Positions 1 through 9,471 of a stretch of 60,000 nucleotides of DNA are shown here, one piece after another. Below the pieces are notes generated by a model that had not been told where the DNA came from, ran no database searches, and was given only the letters and a program-made list of their open reading frames with translations. Every line of letters starts with the position of its first letter. The first letter of the stretch is position 1. Source of the stretch: Membranipora membranacea (taxonomy: Eukaryota > Bryozoa > Gymnolaemata > Cheilostomatida > Membraniporidae); the NCBI GenBank assembly GCA_914767715.1, contig OU612065.1, forward strand, positions 498,001 through 558,000, written 5' to 3'. Made by a program: the position numbers and the translations under genes.

Positions 1-74
1 TATACAAAATTATACAGACACCATTTACAATACAGTGCATTGTATATGACCTATATAACGTTTGGGGTGGTGAG

Positions 75-245
75 ATGGCAAGGTGGCACAATCGGTTAGC
101 TGTGCTTGCTATTCACTGCCAGACAATTGGTGTCTCAGGAGTCGACGGTTTGAGTCCCACTGGGGGACCTGTCATGGTTCTTTGTTTCAGCCCCACACAT
201 TTGGGTGTATATCTTTTACATGAACTTGATGAAGTTCAATCCATT
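75..245 (+). mobile_element. tRNA-derived SINE copy
   Basis: A tRNA-like head is followed by an unrelated tail. The internal promoter box A is TGGCACAATCGG at 84-95, matching TRGYNNARNNGG. Box B is GGTTTGAGTCC at 147-157. The tail (about 167-243, CTGTCATGGTT...TTTCAGCCCC...) recurs in reverse orientation at 481-570, and a related copy lies at about 30880-31020, so this is a dispersed family and not a tRNA gene. It lies in the intron 5' of the first visible CaMKIV exon. Confidence 0.7.
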
Positions 246-287
246 ATGAGTAAGAGCAGTCGCATGACAAGGCTATGTCATCTAGTA

Positions 288-387
288 AAGTCCTACGTCT
301 ACGTCCTACGTCTACGTCTACGTCCTACGTCTACGTCCTACGTCTACGTCCTACGTCTACGTCCTACGTCTACGTCCTATGTCCTAC
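288..387. repeat. CTACGT/CCTACGT minisatellite
   Basis: Alternating 6- and 7-bp units (CTACGT, CCTACGT) make a short array between two oppositely oriented SINE tails. The open frames over it are by-products of the repeat. Confidence 0.85.
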
Positions 388-480
388 ATCTTCTGCCGTA
401 TCTTATTTAGATAAAGGTATACATACATCCTGTATGTGTTCAAGACTGCTCTGTCACTTGATTAACAGAAGAGATTAAAA

Positions 481-575
481 TTCCAAATGGATCAAACTTA
501 ATCAAGGTCAAGTAAGAGATATATATGCACCCAAGGGTGCTGGGGCTGAAACAAGCAACCATGACAGCTCTCCCG
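481..575 (-). mobile_element. SINE tail fragment, inverted
   Basis: The reverse complement matches the tail of the SINE at 167-243 (GCTGTCATGGTT, TTTCAGCCCC, TTGGGTG and TGATCC blocks in the same order). The tRNA-like head is missing or replaced. With the first copy it makes an inverted pair around the minisatellite. Confidence 0.6.
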
Positions 576-735
576 GAAAATAAAGTAGGCGCTGACTCAG
601 CTACATGAAGGACTGTACACACAGGATATATTGATTGAGTTATTTTGCCATTGTAGAGATAGAGCTAAGAACTCCATTTATCATAACTTTAATAATTGAC
701 TTTACCCTGCGTTTTTGTTGTTATTATTATTTCAG

Positions 736-2962
736 CTGATTTTGGGTTATCTAAGATAATCGGCCCAGAGGTACAGATGCAGACAGTATGTGGAACTCCT
801 GGCTATTGTGGTAAGGCTGTATATAAAAACCAGTTTCATTAGAAAAATTAGTTTCGACAAAAACATCGCTAGTTTGTTACTGATCAAAGTCTGTTGTAAA
901 CTTTTGTAATTAACCAAAGCTGTTCTGAATCTCCATTTTGATCAGGATCCCACTCCCAGTACTCTTCTGATTTTTACTACCAGCTTCATCCATAATCTAA
1001 ATCTCGATAATTACGGATATGCAGACTCATGTAGATATTTTATGATTATATAATACAGAGATTATAAGGTTTTAATGTTTGTAATTTGACAGCACCTGAG
1101 ATACTGACGGGTAGTAAATATGATCCATCAGTAGATATGTGGAGTATCGGAGTTATTACCTACATACTGTAAGTCTCACTCTATCTGTCATCAGTCAATC
1201 ATTACTTTGCTTACTTCACTACTGCACCTCTTGTCACAAAACGGACTTACAATATCATTCAATGATACTAGAAAGGAGCTGAGGAGCTTTGTCAGCCCCA
1301 TTCCATCATAACTAAACATTTTACCCTCAAAATTCATTTTTCCTTATTTTGATGAAAACTTTTGTTGCTTGAACTATTAGTAACTTTCAGTGAAATTACT
1401 TTATCAAGTTGTCGTCTTTACCTTGTTTTAGATTTGGTGGAATTGTCAAACAGTTATATAATGCATCCATATAAACCTGCATTTAAACGAAGGCAGCAAT
1501 ATTGACATCTGGGTCGAACTCACAAACCCAGTTTGGATATTCAGTAATATAGAGTTATTGTTTACAGATTGAGTGGATATGAACCTTTCTACTCAGAGCA
1601 GGGAGAACAGGATATGTTCAAGAGAATCTTAAAATGTGACTACGAGTTTCACGCACCCTGGTGGGACGAAATCAGTGAGAACGCTAAGGTATAATTGCCA
1701 GCCTATCATTAGCTTGTTAAAAGATGAAATCCCTGTCTGTGCCAACACTTTTGTGAACAGCCATCTTTGAATGAGTTAACAGCAAAATAACACATTGATT
1801 TGAGAGTTTGACAGATAGACTGGAGAGAGAAAGAAGTTATGTCTAGATCCACCTTAAGTTGCTCACTAACATGCTGACTGGCCTCATGATTTTACTGATT
1901 GTAGGATTTAGTAAAGAAGCTGCTTGTACTGGATCCTTCTAAGAGACTGTCTGCCTCTCAGGCTCTGGCTCACTCATGGGTCCGAGGACAGGCAGCTAAG
2001 AGCGATCATATGGAGCAGACACAAACTAAACTTAAACAGTTCAACGCTAAACGCAAACTGCGAGTATGTATTTTAATAAACCACTCAATGTAAAGAATTG
2101 TCCCCCACTACCCATTATTTCACTAAATACGATTTTAGTATAATCCAGGTATACTATCTGACAAATCGCTCATGTTCGGAGCTCATGTCATCTTTTCTAT
2201 CTATTATTCATTCAATCGACACAAACTACTCACACATGTCTTGTGGAATAATTTAACATGTTATGTGCAGGCATTGATATATATTCATATTCATATCAGT
2301 GTGTGCAGGCTGATGACCAAGCCTCTGAACCTCAGGCTGAACCAGAGAAATCTTCAGATGAGGGTGGTAATGAGCGGCCCCCTATCAACCAAATTGTTGA
2401 AGTGGAGGCTTAGTCAAGCATTATAACGGTATTAATAACGGGATGGGAGAGTTTGTTTTCTAACATGTTGCCTAACGCTGTGCTAACCACTGCTCCCTTC
2501 CTAAATCATCTTGCAGTGCAAGCGCTCTCGAAAATTCTCACATCCGCTGATAATGTGGCATCTGATGATGTTTTAATCGCACCCTCAATAATTCTGCTAA
2601 ATAAAGTGATCCGAGTGCTGTGGTGACATAGAGTGGTGTGGTTTCTGGTTGTGTTTGTGATTTCTACACAACAGTTAGAATAGAAGCGCAGTGTCCGTAT
2701 AACTAAACAGTAGATATATTGTTTGAAAATGTAGTATTTCATGTAGCTACTATAGCTTCACCGTCAAACATCTTCTTGTTACTATACGAGGCCTGCCAGC
2801 ATGTAAAGCTTGTACCCCGCTTTCCTCCTCCTATCAATCCTTCTGTTCTTTCTATTTCAGGCAGCAACTGAAGCAGTTATGGTTTTAAACAAACTGGCTC
2901 TAAATGACAGAACTCACAGCCTTCAGGAGATGCCGACCAGCACGGCAGCAGCTTCTCAATAA
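736..2962 (+). CDS. CAMK4: Calcium/calmodulin-dependent kinase IV-like, 3' part
   Basis: This is the C-terminal half of a CaMK-family Ser/Thr kinase; the 5' exons lie before the window. Coding exons are 736-810, 1093-1168, 1568-1688 and 1905-2063, then 2861-2962 (stop TAA 2960-2962). Phases agree at each GT-AG junction. The first exon encodes the DFG loop and the T-loop (ADFGLSK, then TVCGTPGYC). The next give APEIL, VDMWSIGVITYIL, the EPFY segment, PWWDEISENAK and LDPSKRL. The best match I know is CaMKIV: it shares the TVCGTPGYC activation segment and the QFNAKRKLR start of the autoinhibitory/calmodulin-binding helix. That helix is completed by AATEAVMVLNKLAL from the last exon. The family phosphorylates CREB-type substrates after calmodulin binding and CaMKK phosphorylation of the T-loop Thr. 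Poly(A) signals AATAAA lie at 3355-3360. CaMKI is the alternative assignment but fits the C-terminus less well. Confidence 0.88.
2309..2413 (+). CDS. Alternative last exon of the CaMKIV-like gene
   Basis: A GTGTGCAG acceptor is followed by 34 in-frame codons and a stop (2411-2413), in the same phase 0 as the exon at 2861. The peptide starts ADDQASEPQAEPEK and is acidic. It replaces the second half of the calmodulin-binding helix. An AATAAA lies at 2600-2605, so it can end a transcript by itself. The two donor-like sites inside it would join the 2861 exon out of frame and hit a stop at once, which argues for a true alternative terminal exon. Confidence 0.6.
   Translation, partial: ADDQASEPQAEPEKSSDEGGNERPPINQIVEVEA
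2600..2605 (+). terminator. Poly(A) signal AATAAA for the short CaMKIV form
   Basis: AATAAA lies about 190 nt after the stop of the alternative last exon and before the acceptor of the distal last exon. Confidence 0.45.
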
Positions 2963-3354
2963 TCTCATATTTACTGTAAACTCTCAGATAGATTACTGGC
3001 TAAATTATCTACCACTCGATATGTGACATGTCTATAAACGACTGACTCGACTGTGTACACCATACACTTTTTATTTAGCCAGACATAACCCAGGATACAT
3101 GTTCATCATTTATTCTCAAGATCCTGTAATATAAACAAAATTTAGTCTGACTTAAAACTTGCTGTCCGATCCCAATCCATGTACAGTGTACGTTAAAACT
3201 CTCACTGTCTGTGGTTCAGTGTTTTTCTATCACATTTTTTTCATTTTAGTTTTTCGTTTAAAGCTCGTAAGGCATGTTTATAGAAACTCCGCATTTGACT
3301 GAAGGCTCTGCATATATCATTTCAACAATTATCTGTAGTGTCTCGTTTAGAACA

Positions 3355-3360
3355 AATAAA
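3355..3360 (+). terminator. Poly(A) signal AATAAA for the long CaMKIV form
   Basis: AATAAA lies about 390 nt after the distal stop. Two more AATAAA hexamers follow at about 3409-3423. Confidence 0.5.
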
Positions 3361-3679
3361 ATGAAGCAAACTAAAGAAGCTCATAATGTGAACGGTCTGT
3401 AACCTCAATAAACTACAATAAACACACCGAGTATGTCAAAACACTGACACTGACAATGTGCACTCAGGGCTTGATGAGATTGATTGAGATGCTCATGAAC
3501 ACAAAGGGGTGGATTCATGCTGCTGGGGCCGGCCATGAGGAGTTTGTATTAGAGAAGGCCTCAAAACAGCGCTTGACTTGTGGTTTTTAGCTGAAGACCT
3601 GTGTGTTGTGTAGTGGTATGCGCACCACTGTATGTTGTATCCATATTGATTAAAAAGGTTGACCAAAATCGGATGTTAT

Positions 3680-3955
3680 ATCACACCCCACATCCCGAAG
3701 CATGGGCGGCGAAATAATATTTTGCCTTAGTGGCAAGGCCGCAATGTCTGGGCCAATTTACTCTCTGTTTACAGGCAGGTCGGAGCACACCTGGGGGCCA
3801 ACCAAACCCGAGTAGTTGATAGACTGCAGTGGGATTCGAGCCTTCATCACTTACGTGGTGAAGACCGGCGCTCTAACCAACTGAGCTACCTCCTACTCCT
3901 AACCAACTGAGCTACCTCCTACTCCTAACCAACTGAGCTACCTCCTACTCCTATG
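3680..3955 (-). mobile_element. tRNA-derived SINE with triplicated head
   Basis: Read on the minus strand, box A is TAGCTCAGTTGG and box B is GGCTCGAATCC (plus 3832-3842). The 26-bp head (AACCAACTGAGCTACCTCCT plus 6 bases on the plus strand) occurs three times in tandem at 3875-3900, 3901-3926 and 3927-3952, giving three box A copies for one box B. The body runs left to about 3680. The anticodon arm does not pair at tRNA spacing, so it is not an intact tRNA. Its body differs from the SINE at 75. Confidence 0.7.
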
Positions 3956-4288
3956 TTGTAGCTTATATATTTTAATCCCTTAAAATGATGTATGAATCAG
4001 AAATTTTGATCAGCAGCGGATGGCACAGTGAGATTCCTATTAGAGTCCTCTTCGTATAAATACTGTGGGCATCCTGAAATTTTCAACTGCTAGACTCTCA
4101 TTTAATTCATTACTTGGAAGTTAGGCCCACACACACAATCTAGATACAACAAACACAAAGTATTACCATCCTATATCAGCTGGCACAAACACCCTGGTGA
4201 AAATATCTGGGTACTAGAAGTTATCTTACCATAAAAAACAAGTAGACAATTACTGCGCATAGACACAATAACTGTAATCAGTCTGATC

Positions 4289-4341
4289 AAGGAGTTAAAG
4301 ACAGTCAAAGTTAAAGTCAGTTAAAGAGTCTTTAACTCCTT
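4289..4341. repeat. Short inverted repeat (14-bp arms)
   Basis: AAGGAGTTAAAGAC at 4289-4302 pairs with GTCTTTAACTCCTT at 4328-4341. A second hairpin (CAATGAACTA/TAGTTCATTG, 4415-4440) follows. Both lie just 5' of the LINE ORF1 and may be part of its 5' UTR. Confidence 0.5.
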
Positions 4342-4566
4342 GGTCTGATATAACGATACATAAATCTTCAAGCTGTAAACCTTTTACTTTTTTATGGATA
4401 TTATAGATGTTACCAATGAACTAAACCTTTAGTTCATTGATGTTACTTTCATTAGAAACCACTCTAAAATTGTTGTGAGTGACGTCATGCTAGACAGTTG
4501 GGTGTGAAAATTTCTCTCCAGAATTTTCTCATAAATAACCAAAATTTGACAATAACAACACCTTAC

Positions 4567-5810
4567 ATGAGTGATACTAAGAAGAAGAAAGGATACGCAT
4601 TCTATGCTGTTGCCACAGGGAAGACAACAGATATTTTTTTAAACTGGCTTGAATGTAACGACTCAGTGAATAAAGTCAGTGGTGCATCATTCAAGGGTTT
4701 TCGCACCCTTGAAAATGCTGAGCGATATTTGAACAAGGCAGGAGTACAATGTACCTGGGTGGATTTTGAGCTAGAGTACGCTGACGCATTGGACGAGCTA
4801 GAAAGCAGCAAGTCAAGAAGTAGATCGCCATTGCAGGGTATCATCAACAAAAACTTTGATATTGGTAATAGTACCTCAGACACTGGTATTTGTACCTTTA
4901 ATAAATCATCTCATCAAGCACCAACAATGACTACATCGGAGTGAACTAATTGTAAGTACCTGGCACTCCTAGTCAAAACCTTAACGAGTGATTTAGCATA
5001 CTTGCGAAGAACATTGGAACTCTTAGAAGGAAAATACAGTGATAGCACGTACTTAAACATAGAAAAAAAATGTCATGTTCAGGAGAGGACATAAAAGTCC
5101 TCTCTACAGAGATGAAAAGTATGACAGATGAGTTGAAAAATCATAAAGTCCTCGCCTCTGATGTGCTCAAACGTAATATCGTACACCAGAACACCAGGAA
5201 AAAAGAAGAGCCAATGCAATGGCGGAGAGAACAACCGAAATATAATAACCTAAATAAAACAACATCTATCTTCAACTGGAAGAAATGTATTGTTCTTCAT
5301 GACATGGCACGACCGCAAGAAATAGAAAAGGATGAAATAAGATTGCACTTGTGCAAAGTTTTTGGACCGATGGATATTACAATTATAAACAATAATATCA
5401 ATTTATTAGAGAATACCCGGATAGGTGTAAGCTTATCATACAAATTGAAGATGATACACAGAGAACACGTATAATTGAAGGCTAGAAAACTAATTTCCTT
5501 GGTGGATCTTCAGAGGCACACTGTAGCTAAGCCTACAAACATCCCGATTGTCCCTTATGTGCCATTGGCATTTGAAGAAGAGGACATTTTAAGAGATGTC
5601 ATCCAAGAATTTAGAGCACTTTGCGTCAAGAGACTTAGGGATAGAGATGACAGACCAATACGTGCCATCAGTATCCAGTTCCAGTCGGAGAATGAGACGA
5701 AGAAAGCTATGGAGATCAGGAAAATCAAAATCCCCTCAATGTACAATATTATACTATCATTGAAAACACCAGGAGATAAAAGGAACACAACAAGACATAT
5801 AGATGAGTAA
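4567..5810 (+). pseudogene. LINE ORF1 with RNase H1 N-domain-like segment, broken
   Basis: The first ATG in the open frame is at 4567. Residues about 10-60 (AFYAVATGKTTDIFLNWLEC, then SFKGFRTLENAERYL) resemble the small N-terminal RNA:DNA hybrid-binding domain of RNase H1 (also called the viroplasmin/Cauli_VI fold): FYAV, an aromatic W-x-EC, then F-K-x-F. A basic Ser-rich stretch follows. After a stop (4942-4944), frames shift through about 5000-5070. ORF pieces 5070-5474 and 5475-5810 are in one frame, split by one TAA. These pieces are charged, with possible RRM-like blocks (for example RAISIQF). I infer one ancestral ORF1 that bound RNA. The domain call rests on motif spacing, not a search. 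Confidence 0.55.
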
Positions 5811-5889
5811 GCTCCAAACAACAGGCCAACCTTTCAATACAAATTTTTCTCAACTTAACTTTGACACTTTAAAAGTGCTCAAAAATCGT

Positions 5890-6262
5890 TTTTCTTTTGC
5901 CATTTGAATATTCGTGGAATCACTTCAAAAATTGATGAAGTGAGACACATATTGTCTACTTACAATTTTTCAATCTTTGGCTTAAGCAAGACTTTTCTTG
6001 ATGGAAACAAACCAGATTCTTTTTATCAAATTCCATCATATGATATGTTAAGAAGAGATAGAAAACCCCGACCTGGAGGTGGTATTATCTGTTATATAAA
6101 GCAGGATATTCAATATGAATTAATCAATGATTTCGATCACATAATTGATTAATCTATTACCATCAAAATTCGCCATAAAGCATCTCATGGTTTCTTAATT
6201 TCCTTCATTTATCGTCCTCCGAACTCGTTAATTTCTTGGAATGACTCAGGTCATCTAGTGAG
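5890..6262 (+). pseudogene. LINE apurinic-like endonuclease remnant
   Basis: The segment begins CHLNIRGITSK and continues to GLSKTFLD and GGGIICYIK, the N-terminal blocks of APE-type LINE endonucleases. The usual SETWL block reads SKTFL, so the catalytic Glu is replaced by Lys. A TAA follows IID at 6150-6152. The frame then reads SITIKIRHKASHGFLISF and YRPPN before it breaks. The C-terminal half (GDFN, active-site His) is missing: the sequence runs straight into the RT ORF. Confidence 0.7.
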
Positions 6263-8319
6263 ATGATAGAAAGTTTCAATCAGTTGACTCCGGAGAAAAT
6301 TAGTTTAAATGTTAGGAGGAAAGTTCGTTTTGTAAAGACAGAAGTTTTACCACCATGGCTTGATATTGAAGTCTCTAGACAAATGAAAATAAGGGATTCA
6401 CTAAAACACTCTCAAAACTGGGATGATTACAAAAAGCAGAGAAATTTAGTTACAAATCTTATAAACAAAAAAAAGAAGACAAATTTTTCTGGTTTGGTTA
6501 AAAACTCAGCAAATAATAATACAGAACCAATTTGGGATGCCCTCAACATCGGAAAGACAATGAAAAAGTCTTCTAGTTCTTCTTCAACTCTAACCAGCAA
6601 GGACCTGAGCAATCACTTCTCAACAATCGCTGATATACTAGGTCATGGGTTTAGAAAGGAAAATCATTCAAAAAATACCTCTCAAATCAGAGATAATATA
6701 CTGCCTACAAACTCTCAGGAAAAATTCTTGTCTAACTTTAAAAGATTTACTCCTGCATCAATTTGCCTATATCTCAAATGTTTTTCTGATAAGAAATCAA
6801 CTGGTCCTGATGGTATCTCAGTTATGATGCTTAAAAAGACGCTCCCTTTTGTGGTTAATATATTGACCGACATTTTCAATCAGATCCTTATTGAGGGTGA
6901 TTTCCCCAAATGTTGGAAGACTGCTAGAGTAACCCCTGTTTTTAAGGGCGGTGATCCAAATGATCCATCGAATTACAGACCTATATCAATTCTGCCTATA
7001 TTGTCAAAGATTTTTGAAAAGCATATAAATAAATGTTTAATGACTTTCCTGATTGACATAAAAGCTATTCACCCTCTTCAATCAGGATTCAGAAGTAATT
7101 ACTCTTGCTCTGATGGTGTACATAAAGTGGTGTCAGATGTGCTCCACCAAAAACAAAAAAATAGGTGTGTTATAGGAATGTTCTTGGACTTCTGTAAGGC
7201 TTTCGACTGTGTAAACCATGATATCTTGTTTAATAAACTCGCTTCCTATAAAATAATTGGTCCCTCATTGAAGTTGATAAAATCATTTCTTGATGACCGG
7301 CAACAATATGTATTTTATAATAAAATTGCTTCAGAAAAAAAACCAATTAACATAGGTGTCCCACAGAGTTCAATTTTAGCTCCAACTTTATTTCTTGTGT
7401 TCATAAATGATATGTTAAATTTACCCCTGTCCTCAACTGCTTATGCGTACGCAGACGATACTGTATTTATATGCCATCATAAAGATCCACAGTCTCTGGA
7501 GCAACATTGTAGGAGTGACTTGGGTGTCATCCAAGAATGGTGCTATAAAAATCGGATGACCATAAATATAAAAAAATCCCATTACCCTGTTTTTGGAAAT
7601 GCGAAACATAGATTTGATTTAAAATTCTCCAACACCACCCTGTTACGATCATCTATCACTAAACTACTCGGATGTACAATTAGTGATTCGATGTCATTTG
7701 ATAATCATATTGAATATATAAAAACTAAAATACAAAAAAATACCAATTTGATACAATTATGCAGAACATTTTTGACCACACAATCAGCCAGACAGGTTTA
7801 TTTTCAATTCATACATTGCCACATCATAAATGGAATACAATTTTTCTTGAATATCAGCTAGACTCACTTTATGTTTATCAGAAAGCTGCGCTAAGAATTA
7901 TTGCAAATATTCATTACAACCCAGTTCAATTATCAAATACTTTTTTCTTATGTCGTACTTTAAAAATATTGCCACTTCCTAGTCTCCTTATATATTTTAG
8001 TTCTCACTTTGCCTACAGAATAATGTATAACATCAGACCTAGCTATATAAATGATCTTTTTCTTTCTAGAAATCAAAGATACCCCAAGGGCGATAATTTT
8101 CTTATTTTACCTCCTAATGATAAACTAAACAATGCAATTGCTTCATCTTTTAATAATCTTCTTTTGTCAATACGCTCACTGAGCAAAGTAACATCATTTA
8201 AATCTTTTGTTTCAATTTCTGCAACAAGTTTTGCCTCTGCACAATACTTTAATGGAAATACCTTAACTTTTTTTCTTCTCTTCTCAAAGATATCTTATCT
8301 ATTTCCACCTCACTGCTGA
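6263..8319 (+). pseudogene. LINE reverse transcriptase, frameshifted
   Basis: The open frame at 6263-7861 carries the RT blocks in order: KSTGPDGISVMMLKK, NYRPISILPILSKIFEKH, the QSGFR block, LDFCKAFDCVNHDIL, GVPQSSILAPTLF and the catalytic YADDT. The Asp pair is intact. Near 7850-7865 the frame shifts by one; the continuation, in the ORF at 7759-8319, gives YVYQKAALRIIANIHYNP and a further 130 residues typical of CR1/L2-type C-termini. It would reverse-transcribe its own RNA at the target site if intact. The frameshift and the lost endonuclease mean it cannot act autonomously. Confidence 0.85.
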
Positions 8320-8450
8320 AACATTTTAACTCATCTTCATTCTCAAGCTTTCCTTATTTTTCCTCTTCCTTTTTTTTTTCGGCACTATTCTGAAAACATT
8401 CCGCTACTGGAATGAAATAGACTGCCAATAAAAGTGTTCAAAAAAAAATA

Positions 8451-8984
8451 TAACTACTATCATTCTTAGACACAGTTTTTCATTTTTTACAAATTGATTG
8501 GATGAGTTAGTCTATCTATTACATCAGACAGAATGATCCTGATGTGACTTTCACTAAAAGACACAATGCTGGGATTTCTTGTCATGTTTGAGATTTTGGC
8601 AAAATCTTTTTTTTTTCAAAACTTATTTAATGATTATGGTGCTAGATAAAAGTGCTTTAAAATGTTCTCAATATTCAATAAAGAAGTTCCTGTGTCTTTG
8701 TACTTGATATCAAACAAACACCAGTTCAGATACTTGTCAAGTTTAATGTTGTCCCAGTATATATCACAGTTGAACTAATTATTAGGCATATCTATAACAT
8801 CCACCTGAAATAAATTTACGATAAATGAAAACCTTGCAACTCTGTGATTGATATTTTCCCCTACGCAATTTGTTACAATATAAACAATGAAAATATTCTT
8901 AGAAATGATGATATTATTGCAAAAAAAACTATGGGGCGTTGATTACGATGTGGAAAAATATGGAACCCCAAAATACTGAGAATA
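8451..8984. other. Intergenic, no feature seen
   Basis: AT-rich sequence between the LINE 3' end and the MITE. I see no splice-bounded coding exon or repeat here. Part may belong to the RNF19 3' UTR, which is read from the minus strand. Confidence 0.5.
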
Positions 8985-9245
8985 ACATACCCTACGGGAA
9001 GAAATGTTTGGTGGAATTTAATTTCGCGAGATGCCCTCCCATGGGTGATTTAGAGGAATAAAAGTTTAGCGAAGTCATCCACTCGCTAAAAAGAGAAGAT
9101 AACTTCCAACATTTTTTTTCGGAATTTTTCTATTTTTCTTCCTTTTTGGATCAATTTTTTGTTGGAATAAATTATTAGCGATTTTCTAGGTCGCCAAAAT
9201 CGCGAAATTTAATTCCCACCAAACATTTCTTCCTGTAGGGTATGT
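8985..9245. mobile_element. 261-bp MITE with long terminal inverted repeats
   Basis: The left end ACATACCCTACGGGAAGAAA and the following TGTTTGGTGG pair with the right end, whose complement reads ACATACCCTACAGGAAGAAA. The match goes on for about 45 bp through AATTTCGCGA. There is no coding capacity. A TA dinucleotide sits at both ends (TA-CCCTAC...GTAGGG-TA), as in Tc1/mariner-type insertions, but the palindromic ends make the duplication uncertain. Confidence 0.75.
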
Positions 9246-9471
9246 CGACTATATAATCACAAGCACAAAAAGCAGCCTGGGTTCTCCAGTTAACTGAAGA
9301 GCCTTGTACATCCCTGACTCCACCACAAGCCTGATCAAACAGACAGAGCAGTGAAGAATGAATGACAACATGATATATAGCAACAGTCTCACATAAACTA
9401 CAGTAAACTGATAGTCTGACATGGTATACGACATGTAAACCTGATACTGTGAGCCAATGTATGATTCTAGC

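Larger units (their letters stand above)
4480..8450 (+). mobile_element. Decayed CR1/L2-like non-LTR retrotransposon
   Basis: The order ORF1, endonuclease, reverse transcriptase and C-terminal domain on one strand marks a LINE. The 3' end is near a short A-rich tract at about 8440-8450, after AATAAA around 8430. The endonuclease start (LNIRGITSKIDEVRHIL), the RT block order and the QKAALRII C-terminal segment resemble the CR1/L2/Jockey-like groups; the exact clade needs a tree. Frameshifts, an in-frame stop and an internal endonuclease deletion make it inactive. The exact 5' boundary and target-site duplication were not found. Confidence 0.85.

Noticed and set aside
2309-2413. Cassette exon inside CaMKIV
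   Set aside because: Both internal donor-like sites would join the 2861 exon out of frame with an immediate stop; an alternative terminal exon fits better.
3875-3952. tRNA gene or CRISPR-like direct repeats
   Set aside because: The anticodon arm does not pair at tRNA spacing, and the 26-bp repeats have no spacers; it is a SINE head in tandem.
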